This document shows, piece by piece, positions 1 to 8,894 of a DNA stretch of 42,558 nucleotides. Below the pieces are notes generated by a model, which worked only from the letters and a program-made list of their open reading frames with translations, was not told the DNA's origin and ran no database searches. The position numbers and the translations under genes are program-made. Position 1 is the stretch's first letter. Each line of letters opens with the position of its first letter. Source of the stretch: Blautia sp. GTDB taxonomy: Bacteria; Bacillota; Clostridia; Lachnospirales; Lachnospiraceae. The stretch is taken from assembly GCA_029257805.1 (NCBI GenBank), contig JARIAR010000021.1, positions 1 through 42,558 of the forward strand, written 5' to 3'.

Positions 1-17
1 AAAAAGAGGTGATTTTT

Positions 18-1490
18 ATGTATACAGTTATGCTGGCAGATGATAATAAATTTGCACTTTCTCATTTTGCAAATCTGGTAAACTGGGAAGAATTGGGATT
101 TTCTTTGGCAGCTTCCGCTGTGGATGGGATTGAGGCATGGGAAAAATTTTGTGCATATCAGCCGGACCTTGTAATTACAGATATTCAGATGCCGGGAATA
201 AACGGCATACAGCTGGCAGAAAAAATAAGGGAACGATCGCCCGATACGATTGTAGTGTTTCTTTCCAGTTATGATGAATTTGATTATGCCAGATCTGCCA
301 TTAGTCTGAATGTATGGGGGTATATTCTGAAACATGAATTAAATAAGGCATTGCTGGAAGAGAAGCTTTGTGAGATTGCAAAGTATATACAGGAAGAAAA
401 GGAAAAGAAAGAAAGAGTTTTGGGCGGGCAGATGTTTACCTTGTTTCAGACGCCTTTTGAAGATCTGGATAAAGATTATTTCCCGGCTCTTATGAATGGA
501 ATGTATGACTTTCTTGTTTTGGAGCAGGATCATATTCCCCGTTTTCTTGCGAAAAAATCCCGGTTAGATACAGAGGAAGGGGATTATCGCACATGGATTC
601 CTCAAATAAAGAAGAAGCACGGGGAAATCTCCTGCCTTTTTCGTTTTAGCCGTTTTCGGTGGATTTGTCTGTTGGAATGTGAAAATCATCCGGAAGAGCT
701 GGGGCGCAGAATGCAGGAGGAACTTTATGAAGAATATGGCGCTTCTTTCTCCGTATATATTATGGCAAAGGGATGTTCTCCCTGGCAGTGCAAAATGGAG
801 TATGAAAACAGGAAATATATTTTTGACCAGAGGTATTTTGAGGGTGTGCGGACAGTAATGTCTCTGGAGATGTATGAACAACCGGATTCATTTCCTGTAC
901 CGGATCTGGATCTTTCCTGTGTGACGCAAGATCTTGATAAAATTTTTCGGCCTGTTTTATACAGCTATGATTTTCAGGCATTTGAAACATGTTGTCTTAG
1001 GATTCTTGGGTATCTGGAAAAGATTTTTCCAAAGGATATGCAGGAAGAACTTTATGATGAGGAAGTTTTATACTTATTCACAGTAAAACGGATCATCAGG
1101 TGGATAAAAGGAAAATGTTTGGACGGGGCTGTGTATAACCGGCAGAAAAAAGTGTCAGATTATCATATCCTAAAGACTGCAGAAGAGTTTATGGAAAAAA
1201 ACTATGGAAATTCTCTTCTTAGTGTGGAAGAGGTTGCCCAGGAAGCCGGGGTCAGTGTGAACTGGTTAAATGACCTGTTTAAAAAAGAGCATAACGAAAC
1301 GGTGGGACGCTTTCTTACCAGGATTCGCATGGAGAAGGTCAGGGATCTTCTGGAAAAGGGAGAGTACAGAATCAGTGAGATTGCCGGGAAAACCGGATAC
1401 AATTCTCCGTCTTATCTGGCGAAGGTCTTTAAAAAAACATATGGACTTTCTCCTCAGGAGTACTATGAAAGAAGTATGGGGAGGAAATGA
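18..1490 (+). CDS. YesN-type response regulator, receiver plus AraC HTH
   Basis: Cytoplasmic transcription factor of a two-component system, predicted to be phosphorylated by the kinase encoded next. The N-terminal receiver domain (about residues 1-120) shows the acidic pair D8-D9, phospho-acceptor D55 in TDIQMPG, and a Lys after the switch Ser/Thr region. The middle 250 residues are a poorly conserved linker typical of YesN proteins. The C-terminal AraC-type double helix-turn-helix spans about residues 385-488. At about 490 residues it is the usual length. I chose ATG 18 because AGAGGTG lies 7 bases upstream; an in-frame GTG at 9 overlaps that site. The stop overlaps the kinase start, so the two are translationally coupled. 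The likely target is the downstream esterase-MBL gene, but this is inference from position. The gene's promoter lies outside the window. Confidence 0.9.
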   Translation: MYTVMLADDNKFALSHFANLVNWEELGFSLAASAVDGIEAWEKFCAYQPDLVITDIQMPGINGIQLAEKIRERSPDTIVVFLSSYDEFDYARSAISLNVWGYILKHELNKALLEEKLCEIAKYIQEEKEKKERVLGGQMFTLFQTPFEDLDKDYFPALMNGMYDFLVLEQDHIPRFLAKKSRLDTEEGDYRTWIPQIKKKHGEISCLFRFSRFRWICLLECENHPEELGRRMQEELYEEYGASFSVYIMAKGCSPWQCKMEYENRKYIFDQRYFEGVRTVMSLEMYEQPDSFPVPDLDLSCVTQDLDKIFRPVLYSYDFQAFETCCLRILGYLEKIFPKDMQEELYDEEVLYLFTVKRIIRWIKGKCLDGAVYNRQKKVSDYHILKTAEEFMEKNYGNSLLSVEEVAQEAGVSVNWLNDLFKKEHNETVGRFLTRIRMEKVRDLLEKGEYRISEIAGKTGYNSPSYLAKVFKKTYGLSPQEYYERSMGRK

Positions 1491-3316
1491 AAATGGCTGG
1501 AGAAAAACGGTCCAATATAACATTGATCAAAAAATGTTTTCTGGCAATCTGCGGGGTGACCCTTGTTCTTCTTCTTGTTGTAAATCTTGCAATGCCGGAT
1601 CTTTTATATCATTTCCTGAAACCAAGGATGAAACAGAATGTTTCTGTATTAACAGAATCCGTATCTACAAGGGCAAGTTATCTGCTGCACCAGAACTGTC
1701 AGTATCTTCTGCGCTTTTTCCGGGACCCGGATTTTGAAAAGAAGGCGCTTCTTCTGGCGAAAGAAGCGGGACAGGCGGATTCTGCTGATTTTGGGGAAGC
1801 ACAGGAAATGCTTCGTTTGAAACTGGAAGAGGAGAAGCTGGGTGCCAAAGAGCCCGGTTCCATAAAATCTACAAGAAATGTGATTTTTCTGGCAGACTGG
1901 GAGGAAAGTACCATTACCTGCAGGGAGGGAATGGAAAAGTACCGGGACATATTGTTTCGTTCAGACTGGTACCGGCAGCTTGGAGAGGAACTTGAGGAAA
2001 TAGAAGAAGCGTATCCCGGAAGTTTGTTAAGGTGTTATTCTCCTGTTTTTGAAGGAACAGAAGATACGGAGGAATTTATTTCGTTTGTCCTATGCCAGGA
2101 AGTAAAGGGGCATACGTTTTTCTTATTTCTTATAGAGCCGTTTTCGGATTTTCAGGCTCTTTTTTCCGGATTTAGAGATGCAGACATTACCGATTATGCA
2201 CTTGTGGGAAATCATGAAGAAGTGTTGTTTCAGAATCAGAAAAATTCAGTAATAAAAACATTGTCTTCAGATGAGAGAAAGAGACTCTTTGATAAAAATC
2301 AGAATACCGCCCAGCTTTTTGAAACAGACAGGGAAATGCTGATTGGCGTGCGTATTTCCTATCAGATCGAGCAGCTGAAAATAGCAGCATCTTTATCAAA
2401 AGAAGCGTTTTTACGCCCGTATCAGATGTGGATCAACTGTTGTTTTTTAATTATTGTAGTATTTGCGGTGATTCTTGTCTTTCTTATTGCCCTGATTCTG
2501 CGTCATGGATTTCGGAATCTGAGCATCCTTACAGAGCAGATGCGGAAAATCCGGGATTACCGCCAGCCTATTTCTGCGAAAATTCAAAGCAGGGACGAAG
2601 TGGGAATCCTGGCAGATACGTTTTATGAAATGATGGAAGAGATTAAAAAGCAGGAGGAAGGAAAAAAACAGATTGAGTACAGCCTTATGGTGTCTCAGAT
2701 CGATCCCCATTTTATTTATAATACTCTGCATACCATTACGTATCTGGCGGAATTAAATCAGACAGAAGACATTATGATTTTGAACAGAGCTTTGATCGGA
2801 ATGTTAAAGGACAGGCTGAAAATCAGCAAGCTGCAGGCTTTTGACACTTTGAAAAGGGAAAAACAGCAGCTGGAAGATTATATTACCATTCAAAGTTATC
2901 TTTGCAGCAACTGCCTTTCCATGGAGTTTGCTATAAAAGAAGAGTGTGAAAATCTTCTTTATCCTAAAAATGTGTTCCAGCCTTTTGTAGAAAATTCCAT
3001 TCTTCATGGAATCCTTCTCCACAGAGATGAAAAAGGCGGTTTTATACCAGGGGAGATCCGTATTCGTGTCTGGAAGGAAAATGGAAGTGTGGTAACAGAA
3101 ATATGGGATAATGGTGTGGGAATGAGTCAGGAGCAGATCCAGTTGTATTTTTACGATACACCACGGAATGATTCCCAGGGAGAGCACATTGGGATCCACA
3201 ATATCCGCATCCGAATGGCGTATTTATTTGGGGAAGACTTCCATATTTGGGCAAAAACACCAGAGAACGGCGGGCTTCTGATAGGATTCTCCTTCAAAGA
3301 GAGGAAAAATACATAA
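1487..3316 (+). CDS. YesM-type sensor histidine kinase
   Basis: Membrane histidine kinase of the His_kinase (PF06580)/HATPase_c class, which normally pairs with YesN regulators. Visible order: membrane segment at about residues 17-36, an extracytoplasmic sensor region to about 310, a second membrane segment at about 315-340, a HAMP-like linker, then the phospho-acceptor H408 in DPHFIYNTLH. An N box follows (FVENSILHG, N503), then DNGVGMS and a GIHNIR G box. All catalytic motifs are intact. The ATG overlaps the regulator stop by 3 bases. A second in-frame ATG at 1493 is possible, but GGGGAGG lies closer to the first. The ligand cannot be read from the sequence. In related gut Firmicutes such pairs often sense carbohydrates or peptides at the surface. 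A strong terminator follows. Confidence 0.9.
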   Translation: MKMAGEKRSNITLIKKCFLAICGVTLVLLLVVNLAMPDLLYHFLKPRMKQNVSVLTESVSTRASYLLHQNCQYLLRFFRDPDFEKKALLLAKEAGQADSADFGEAQEMLRLKLEEEKLGAKEPGSIKSTRNVIFLADWEESTITCREGMEKYRDILFRSDWYRQLGEELEEIEEAYPGSLLRCYSPVFEGTEDTEEFISFVLCQEVKGHTFFLFLIEPFSDFQALFSGFRDADITDYALVGNHEEVLFQNQKNSVIKTLSSDERKRLFDKNQNTAQLFETDREMLIGVRISYQIEQLKIAASLSKEAFLRPYQMWINCCFLIIVVFAVILVFLIALILRHGFRNLSILTEQMRKIRDYRQPISAKIQSRDEVGILADTFYEMMEEIKKQEEGKKQIEYSLMVSQIDPHFIYNTLHTITYLAELNQTEDIMILNRALIGMLKDRLKISKLQAFDTLKREKQQLEDYITIQSYLCSNCLSMEFAIKEECENLLYPKNVFQPFVENSILHGILLHRDEKGGFIPGEIRIRVWKENGSVVTEIWDNGVGMSQEQIQLYFYDTPRNDSQGEHIGIHNIRIRMAYLFGEDFHIWAKTPENGGLLIGFSFKERKNT

Positions 3317-3360
3317 AAAACACTTTGAAAAATTTCTTTTTCAGGTGATTTTTTACAAGA

Positions 3361-3420
3361 AAAAGAGGGATATTTACCACCTGTTTTGATATTTTACGGT
3401 GGTAAGCCCCCTCTTTTTTT
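3361..3420 (+). terminator. Intrinsic terminator after yesMN pair
   Basis: A long stem ends the two-component operon: AAAAGAGGG (3361-3369) pairs with CCCTCTTTT (from 3409) and TTACCACC (3374-3381) pairs with GGTGGTAA (3398-3405), followed by a T run. It separates the regulators from the esterase-MBL gene, which therefore needs its own promoter. No convincing sigma-A -35 is visible in 3421-3468, although TAGAAT at 3436-3441 could serve as a -10. This would fit activator-dependent transcription. Confidence 0.85.
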
Positions 3421-3468
3421 GTTACGCTGAATACATAGAATGGTATCGGAAAAAAAGGAGGGTTTTTA

Positions 3469-6318
3469 ATGAGAAACAGAAGGAGAATGGCTGCATCATT
3501 TATGGCAGCTGTACTGGCAGCATCCTCTGTTATGGGGACAACAGTTTTGGCTTCAGAAGGAACAGATTCCGCTATTGATATTGTAACGGTAGAAGGAGGA
3601 CAGGTGCAGGGAATCCCGTCTGATACAGAAGGGGTTCAGCTTTTTAAGGGGATTCCATATGCAGCAGATACATCAGGGGAAAATCGCTGGAAAGCCCCTC
3701 AGGAAGTGGAAAGCTGGGATGGAGTAAAGGTATGTGATACATGGGGAGACCAGTCCATGCAAAAAAGTGCCGCAGAATTAAACCCTGTAGGCGGTTTCTG
3801 GGGAGATGAATTTTATTTTGATGAGTCTTACAATCCGGATATTAGTGAAAATGGTTTGAATTTAAATATTTACACACCGGCAGAAACAACAGAGGAGAAA
3901 CTTCCTGTTCTTGTTTATATTCATGGTGGAGGAAATAACCATGGACATGCTTCTGAAATGGAATTTAATGCTTCCAAGCTTGCAGAGAAAGGGATTGTAG
4001 TTGTCTGTGTGCAGTACCGTCTTAGTATGTACGGATTCTTAACGCTTCCGGGACTTTCTCAGGAAAATGAAAATGGTGTTTCCGGAAACTATGCACTTCT
4101 TGACCTTATAAAATCATTGCAGTGGGTACAGGAGAATATTGGTGGATTTGGCGGAGATCCTCAGCAGGTAACGGTTTCCGGACAGTCTGCAGGAGCTATG
4201 AATGTAACGGCTCTTCTTCGTTCTCCATTGTCAAAAGGACTGTTCCGGAATGCCATTATCCAAAGTGGATTTTCCGGACTTCTCACACCGGAAGGGATGC
4301 CTGTATACGGCGATATGGAAACTGTACAGACAGAAGCGGAAACAGCAGTAAAAAGTGCAATGGGACTTCCGGAGGATATGACTTCAGAAGACCTTGTAAC
4401 AGAGCTTCGTTCCCATGACGCACAGTATTATATGGACACAAAATCCGCAGAAGATGATACACTTTCTTTGTATGATGCAATTTCCAAAGCAAGCCCGAAA
4501 TACGTAATTGATGATTACGTATTTACGGAAGAATCCGTAGATCTTTCCCGTGAAGGTGCGTTGGATGGTATTAACATTATGATCGGTGGAACTTCAAATG
4601 AATCTACTTCTCTTTCAGGAGATCCGGAAGGAACGACGACGTTAGAGGAATTTGCGGCTTCCATGAAAGAGGAATATGGAGAGGGATATGCAGAAGCATA
4701 TAAGCCGCAGGATGAAAAAGAGGCATATCGAATGGCTCTTCGTGCAAAGAGTGATGCTTCTTTTGCAAAATACCGTGTATCTGCAGAAGAGGTAGGAAAG
4801 AACAGCGATACCAATGTTTATACATATTATTTTAATCAGGATCTTCCTCATCATAAAGATCCTGTAAGAGATGAAGATTTCTACGGCTCTTTCCATTCTT
4901 CAGAGCTGTGGTATACCTTTAACTCCATGCGTGATGTAGAAGGACAGCGGCAGTGGACAGAAGCAGATCATAATCTGGCAGACCAGATGTCTTCCTATAT
5001 TGCAAACTTTGTAAAAACAGGAGATCCAAATGGAGAAGGCCTGGAAAAATGGGATGTTTGCACAGAGGACACAAACGGAGCGTTTATGTGGTGGCATGAA
5101 GGAAAATCCCAGTGTGTAACAAATGGGGAATTTCCGGAAAGAGAAAATCTGCAGATGGAACTTTTTAAAAATAAGCTAGGATTAAAAAATAAAAAAGAGT
5201 CTGCACATTTTACAGTGGAAACAATTGTGTCAAATGCCAACAGCGAAGAAATAAACCAAAATCCGGATTTTACAGTTTATGAAATTGATGATTATACAAA
5301 AGAAACTCCAATGGCAGATAGCTACGATGCGAATGGAGCTACAGAAGATAATAACACAGCCTCTATGTATCTTGTTACGACAGATAAAAAGGCGGTTCTC
5401 ATTGATATGGGAAATGGGGCGGCTGTGACAGCGACTCATTTTGGGGAAGATGCTGAAAACAAAGAAGTTTTATCTGCTTTGGAAAAAGAATATAAAGAGT
5501 TGATCGATACACTGGTAGGAGATCGAGAACTGGAAATTGCGGTTACCCATAATCATGGAGATCATCTTGGATATTATAGTGCACTTGCAGGAAATAATAT
5601 AAAACTGTATTTTCCTGAAGGAGATTATACAGATGCTGTGGTAGAAAAATATGGTGATCTGTCTAAAGTATATAATTTGGAACTGTTTACACCGGGTGAA
5701 TTTGATATAGCGTTAAGTGATGATTTAAACTTAAATACAATTTCTTGTGCGGGACATACAGATGCATCTACACTTTATGTATTGGATGTTCCGGTAGTTT
5801 CTTATGAGACCGATAAAAATGGAGAATATTCCGGTTCAAGTGCTCAGTATTTAGTATTTACTGGAGATGCATTAGGTTCTGGTTCCAGCGGCTGGATTTT
5901 TACAGCGGAAGGAATGAAAAAATTAATGGATTCTATTGGCCCGGTATATGATAAGCTGGCTTCTTATAATTCTTATAATGATTATCTTGGAGAAGAATCA
6001 AAAGAGGCAGGTATTTTGATTAAAGGTGGACATTCCTGGCAAACCACAAATCGTTTTGGAGAGATGAGCATGGATCTTAGTTATGTAAAGAGTATGAAAG
6101 ATCTGTGTGAGAAAATAAAAGAAGGTAACTGGGTAAAAGACGGAGATGAAGGAAAGTCAATAGAAGAACTTTTGAAGGAAGGGAAACTTGTTACAAAACC
6201 TTTGGAACATCCATTTTTAAATGTAACAATCTACTATGGAGAAGAACCTTCTTCTATAGCAGGAATAACAACATCTGAAGAAGTTTTAAAAGAAGTTGTA
6301 GAAAGCTTTAAAAAATAA
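3469..6318 (+). CDS. Secreted carboxylesterase / metallo-beta-lactamase fusion
   Basis: Predicted exported two-enzyme protein. Residues 1-29 are a Sec signal peptide (RNRRR, hydrophobic core, cleavage near VLA-S) without a lipobox. Residues about 35-560 are a type-B carboxylesterase: nucleophile S240 in GQSAG, probable acid E378 in GGTSNES, and catalytic H476 in FHSSEL. After a linker (about 565-620), residues 625-870 form a metallo-beta-lactamase fold with the full dinuclear metal set: H694, H696, D698 and H699 in HNHGDH, H763, D800 and H855. Type-B esterases are normally about 500 residues and stand alone, so the second domain is a true addition. Codon and base usage look more AT-rich after about 5170. 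A good ribosome site (AAGGAGGG) precedes the ATG. Substrates are unknown: the esterase could release a product (lactone, thioester or phosphoester type) for the second domain, but that is speculation. Confidence 0.88.
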   Translation: MRNRRRMAASFMAAVLAASSVMGTTVLASEGTDSAIDIVTVEGGQVQGIPSDTEGVQLFKGIPYAADTSGENRWKAPQEVESWDGVKVCDTWGDQSMQKSAAELNPVGGFWGDEFYFDESYNPDISENGLNLNIYTPAETTEEKLPVLVYIHGGGNNHGHASEMEFNASKLAEKGIVVVCVQYRLSMYGFLTLPGLSQENENGVSGNYALLDLIKSLQWVQENIGGFGGDPQQVTVSGQSAGAMNVTALLRSPLSKGLFRNAIIQSGFSGLLTPEGMPVYGDMETVQTEAETAVKSAMGLPEDMTSEDLVTELRSHDAQYYMDTKSAEDDTLSLYDAISKASPKYVIDDYVFTEESVDLSREGALDGINIMIGGTSNESTSLSGDPEGTTTLEEFAASMKEEYGEGYAEAYKPQDEKEAYRMALRAKSDASFAKYRVSAEEVGKNSDTNVYTYYFNQDLPHHKDPVRDEDFYGSFHSSELWYTFNSMRDVEGQRQWTEADHNLADQMSSYIANFVKTGDPNGEGLEKWDVCTEDTNGAFMWWHEGKSQCVTNGEFPERENLQMELFKNKLGLKNKKESAHFTVETIVSNANSEEINQNPDFTVYEIDDYTKETPMADSYDANGATEDNNTASMYLVTTDKKAVLIDMGNGAAVTATHFGEDAENKEVLSALEKEYKELIDTLVGDRELEIAVTHNHGDHLGYYSALAGNNIKLYFPEGDYTDAVVEKYGDLSKVYNLELFTPGEFDIALSDDLNLNTISCAGHTDASTLYVLDVPVVSYETDKNGEYSGSSAQYLVFTGDALGSGSSGWIFTAEGMKKLMDSIGPVYDKLASYNSYNDYLGEESKEAGILIKGGHSWQTTNRFGEMSMDLSYVKSMKDLCEKIKEGNWVKDGDEGKSIEELLKEGKLVTKPLEHPFLNVTIYYGEEPSSIAGITTSEEVLKEVVESFKK

Positions 6319-6330
6319 AAATATTTTAAC

Positions 6331-6372
6331 AAGGGGTGTGACCGAAAGGTTGCACCTCTTATTTTGTCTTTT
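6331..6372 (+). terminator. Intrinsic terminator with GAAA tetraloop
   Basis: A 13-bp stem (AAGGGGTGTGACC with GGTTGCACCTCTT, some G-U pairs) closed by a GAAA tetraloop lies 12 bases after the esterase-MBL stop. It is followed by the T-rich stretch ATTTTGTCTTTT. Confidence 0.85.
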
Positions 6373-6387
6373 AATACAGGAATTTTG

Positions 6388-6425
6388 TCCGTTAGGTATC
6401 ACCCATTTACAATTTAAAGTATAAT
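6388..6425 (+). promoter_or_regulatory. LytTR/AgrA-type direct repeat and -10 box
   Basis: TCCGTTAGG (6388-6396) and ACAATTTAA (6409-6417) are separated by 12 bases, a 21-bp period, and the second copy ends 2 bases before a perfect TATAAT (6420-6425). No usable -35 is present. The layout matches the S. aureus agr P2/P3 promoters, where AgrA dimers bind two nine-base repeats (ACAGTTAAG type) 12 bases apart beside the -10. Autoregulation by the LytTR protein encoded next is inferred. Confidence 0.6.
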
Positions 6426-6463
6426 GGATATATTGAAGTGGAAAGAAAGGAAAGGTTGCGAGG

Positions 6464-7189
6464 ATGTATAAAATTGCAGTTTGTGATGACGAAGAATCTG
6501 TTTCTGCAGAGGTGAAGCGTCTTATAACAGAATGGGATCCCACCGTTGAGGTTGTATGTTTTTCTTCCGGAGAAGAACTTTTGGAAGGCTATCAGTCTTA
6601 TGAAGCAGTGTTTCTTGATATTGATATGAAAAATATGAATGGCATTGAAACAGGAAGGGCAATCCGTAAAATAGATCGTGATACAAAGATCGTGTATCTT
6701 ACGGCATATCGTGATTATGTGTCCGGGGCTTTTGGGGTTCATGCTTTTCAGTATCTTTTAAAGCCTGTAAATAAAAAAGTGATCTGGAATGTACTGGAAG
6801 AAATTTTTCGTTATCTGGAAACCTCAGAGAAAAAGACAATTCTTGATTTTCATACGGTGGAGGGCGTTGTGTGTCTTCCGGTGGATTCCATTTATTTTTT
6901 TGAGTATGAAAACCGGAAGGTCCGCCTTGTGACAGAAGAAGAACAGTTTTATATGGCAGACAGAATTGGAAATGTGGCAAAGAGGATGGAGCAGTTTGGG
7001 TTTTCCGTACCCCATCAAAGCTTTGTGTTGAATATGTTTCATGTTAAAAATGTAAAAAACAGTCACATTTTACTGGATAACGGAATGGAAGTTCCCCTTT
7101 CTCAGAAAAAGCAGAAAACATGGAAGCAGGAACTAATGCAATATTTGTCCGAGCGTCTGGAAGAAGGGAAGGGAGGTTGGAAGAAATAG
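6464..7189 (+). CDS. LytTR-family response regulator (AgrA-like)
   Basis: Cytoplasmic DNA-binding response regulator of 241 residues. The receiver domain (1-120) has D8-D9, phospho-acceptor D52 in VFLDIDM, a TAYRDY switch and the LKP Lys. The C-terminal LytTR domain covers about residues 135-238. It is the first gene of a five-gene operon, and its stop overlaps the likely TTG start of the kinase, a common arrangement for agr-type pairs. The start has only a weak ribosome site (GCGAGG), but the MYKIAVCDDE N-terminus is canonical. Its own promoter carries a matching direct repeat, so positive autoregulation is plausible. No agrB or agrD is seen in the window, so the inducing signal is unknown. 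Confidence 0.92.
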   Translation: MYKIAVCDDEESVSAEVKRLITEWDPTVEVVCFSSGEELLEGYQSYEAVFLDIDMKNMNGIETGRAIRKIDRDTKIVYLTAYRDYVSGAFGVHAFQYLLKPVNKKVIWNVLEEIFRYLETSEKKTILDFHTVEGVVCLPVDSIYFFEYENRKVRLVTEEEQFYMADRIGNVAKRMEQFGFSVPHQSFVLNMFHVKNVKNSHILLDNGMEVPLSQKKQKTWKQELMQYLSERLEEGKGGWKK

Positions 7190-8436
7190 CAGTTGTAACT
7201 ATTTTTTTAGTAGGTCTGGGAATGTTTTCTTATACTTTTTGTGCAGTGTGGTTTCTTCGTGCAGGAGGGTTTGAACCAAAGGGAGCCGGATGGGTAAGAG
7301 CACTTATCTGGATTCTGTATGCTGTTTTAAATGTACTGATCCCGAATCTCTTTCTTAGCGATATAATCTCCATGGTGGTACTGTCCATTTATTATCTTCT
7401 TGTTGGATGGTTCTTTTATCACAGAAGCAGGAACTGGCTTTTGTATCAGCTTTTCTTTTTTACTGTAACGTATGCGGCTCAGATTATTGCTATTTATTTT
7501 GTAGTGAGAATAGCGAAGTGGATTCCTATGGATAGCGTTGTCAGAAGTTATAGTATGCTTTTAATGAAAATACTGCTGGTGGTGGCTTCCACAGCAGGAC
7601 TGCGGATTCTTGTGAGAAAGCGTGGAGTGGGAGACAGGAAAAATTTAAAAGTCAAAGGGATGATGCTTGTCCCTGTTATTAGTTTTGTGCTGATTTTTAT
7701 GTACATGCAATCAGGGGATGTGTTCTTTGTGAGGTTTGGATATGAATGGATCATTGTATACAGTATCCTTCTTCTTATTGTAAACGGATACTGTGTTTAT
7801 GTGTGGTACGATGTGGCGGCAAACCGGGAATTAAAGCACAAGATTGAACTGATGGAGCAGCAAAACGACCTTATTCATCAGTATTATGAGGACATTGAGC
7901 AGAATTATAATCAGTCAAGAAAAATCATTCATGATATACGAAATCATCTTCATGCACTGGAACAGTCTGTGAAAATAGAAAACAACCGGTATTTTCAGGA
8001 TGTTCATGAAATGCTGAATTCTCTTGGTCTGAAATTTTATTCGGATAACCGTATGTTAAACATTATCTTAAATGATAAGTTAAAAAAACTTTCTCCGGAA
8101 CAGGTAGAATGCAATCTGGGAGGCATTTGTCTGGATTTTGTTTCCGATATGGATATTACAACGATTTTTGCAAATCTTCTTGATAATGTTATAGAAGAAG
8201 GAGAAGGAAAATGTGACTTCTGGGTTAAGATAAGAGGCGAACAGATCCAGGATTTTACAGTGATCAAAATCTGGAATCCTGCTTCGGGAAGTTATCACCC
8301 CAACTGTTCCCAAAAAAGCGGTCACCAGGGGATTGGGCTTTCCAATGTCCGTTATGCCATGGGGCATTACAATGGGGAACTGAAAATTGAATATAAAGAA
8401 AATATTTTTTCTGCTACTCTGGTATTTCCGGGATAA
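7177..8436 (+). CDS. AgrC-like GHKL sensor histidine kinase
   Basis: Membrane sensor kinase of the quorum-sensing class. Residues 1 to about 225 contain six or seven hydrophobic segments, then a helical linker leads to H252 in IIHDIRNHLHAL. The N box (FANLLDNVIEE, N333/N337) and the short G box GIGLSNVRYAM show a GHKL ATPase of the HPK10 type. The start is uncertain: TTG 7177 follows a purine-rich GGAAGGGAGG and overlaps the regulator stop by 13 bases. ATG 7222 would cut the first membrane segment, and an upstream ATG (7120) lies deep in the previous gene. Partner is the LytTR regulator upstream. AgrC relatives sense cyclic peptides, but no peptide gene was found beside it. Confidence 0.87.
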   Translation: MEEIAVVTIFLVGLGMFSYTFCAVWFLRAGGFEPKGAGWVRALIWILYAVLNVLIPNLFLSDIISMVVLSIYYLLVGWFFYHRSRNWLLYQLFFFTVTYAAQIIAIYFVVRIAKWIPMDSVVRSYSMLLMKILLVVASTAGLRILVRKRGVGDRKNLKVKGMMLVPVISFVLIFMYMQSGDVFFVRFGYEWIIVYSILLLIVNGYCVYVWYDVAANRELKHKIELMEQQNDLIHQYYEDIEQNYNQSRKIIHDIRNHLHALEQSVKIENNRYFQDVHEMLNSLGLKFYSDNRMLNIILNDKLKKLSPEQVECNLGGICLDFVSDMDITTIFANLLDNVIEEGEGKCDFWVKIRGEQIQDFTVIKIWNPASGSYHPNCSQKSGHQGIGLSNVRYAMGHYNGELKIEYKENIFSATLVFPG

Positions 8437-8461
8437 AGCAGAAGATAAGGAGGAAAGAAAT

Positions 8462-8875
8462 ATGAAAAAAGCAGGTGTGTTTGGGGCAATGGCAGTTCTT
8501 GCAGTTTCTCTTTTTGCAGGGTGTGGAGAAGCAAAACTTCCGGAAGGGTTTCAGGAAGAAACCGTAAAGGAAGAAGCAATGAAATCCATTTCTTTTTTTA
8601 ATGAAAGAGATTATGAAAGTATTATAGAAATGGGGTCGGAGAAGTTAAAGAAAGGGATTACGGAGGAACAGTTTGCAGATGCCTGCGATCCGTATCTTGA
8701 TAAATGCGGAAAGTTTAAGGAAGTTCAGAAAACAGCCATTGTAGGTGGTACGGATAAAGGGGAAGGGATCGATTATGCAACCGTTGTAATGGTAGGCGCT
8801 TATGAAGAGGGAAAAATACAGTTTACCATAAGCTTTGATGAAGATATGGAATTGATCCAGTTTTTGATTAAATAA
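8462..8875 (+). CDS. DUF3887-type lipoprotein
   Basis: Small exported protein of 137 residues. It opens with a Lys-rich start, a hydrophobic segment and the lipobox LFAGC, so the Cys would be lipidated and anchor the protein outside the membrane. The rest resembles the DUF3887 fold: an amphipathic helix with the FFNERDY pattern, a central acidic loop and a C-terminal beta strand pair. ATG 8462 is chosen because it follows a very good ribosome site (AAGGAGGAAAG); an upstream in-frame ATG at 8387 lies inside the kinase gene. It sits 25 bases after the kinase and 19 before the CPBP protease. DUF3887 proteins have no settled function; here one may act at the membrane with the kinase or the protease. 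Confidence 0.8.
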   Translation: MKKAGVFGAMAVLAVSLFAGCGEAKLPEGFQEETVKEEAMKSISFFNERDYESIIEMGSEKLKKGITEEQFADACDPYLDKCGKFKEVQKTAIVGGTDKGEGIDYATVVMVGAYEEGKIQFTISFDEDMELIQFLIK

Positions 8876-8894
8876 GTAAAGGAGCGGGAAGTTT

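Noticed and set aside
9-17. GTG start adding three residues to the YesN-type regulator
   Set aside because: It overlaps the AGAGGTG ribosome site; ATG 18 is better placed and gives a canonical receiver N-terminus.
6319-6463. Small AgrD-like peptide gene near the LytTR operon
   Set aside because: The gap holds a terminator and the promoter only; no short frame with a ribosome site and a Cys-containing peptide core was found.
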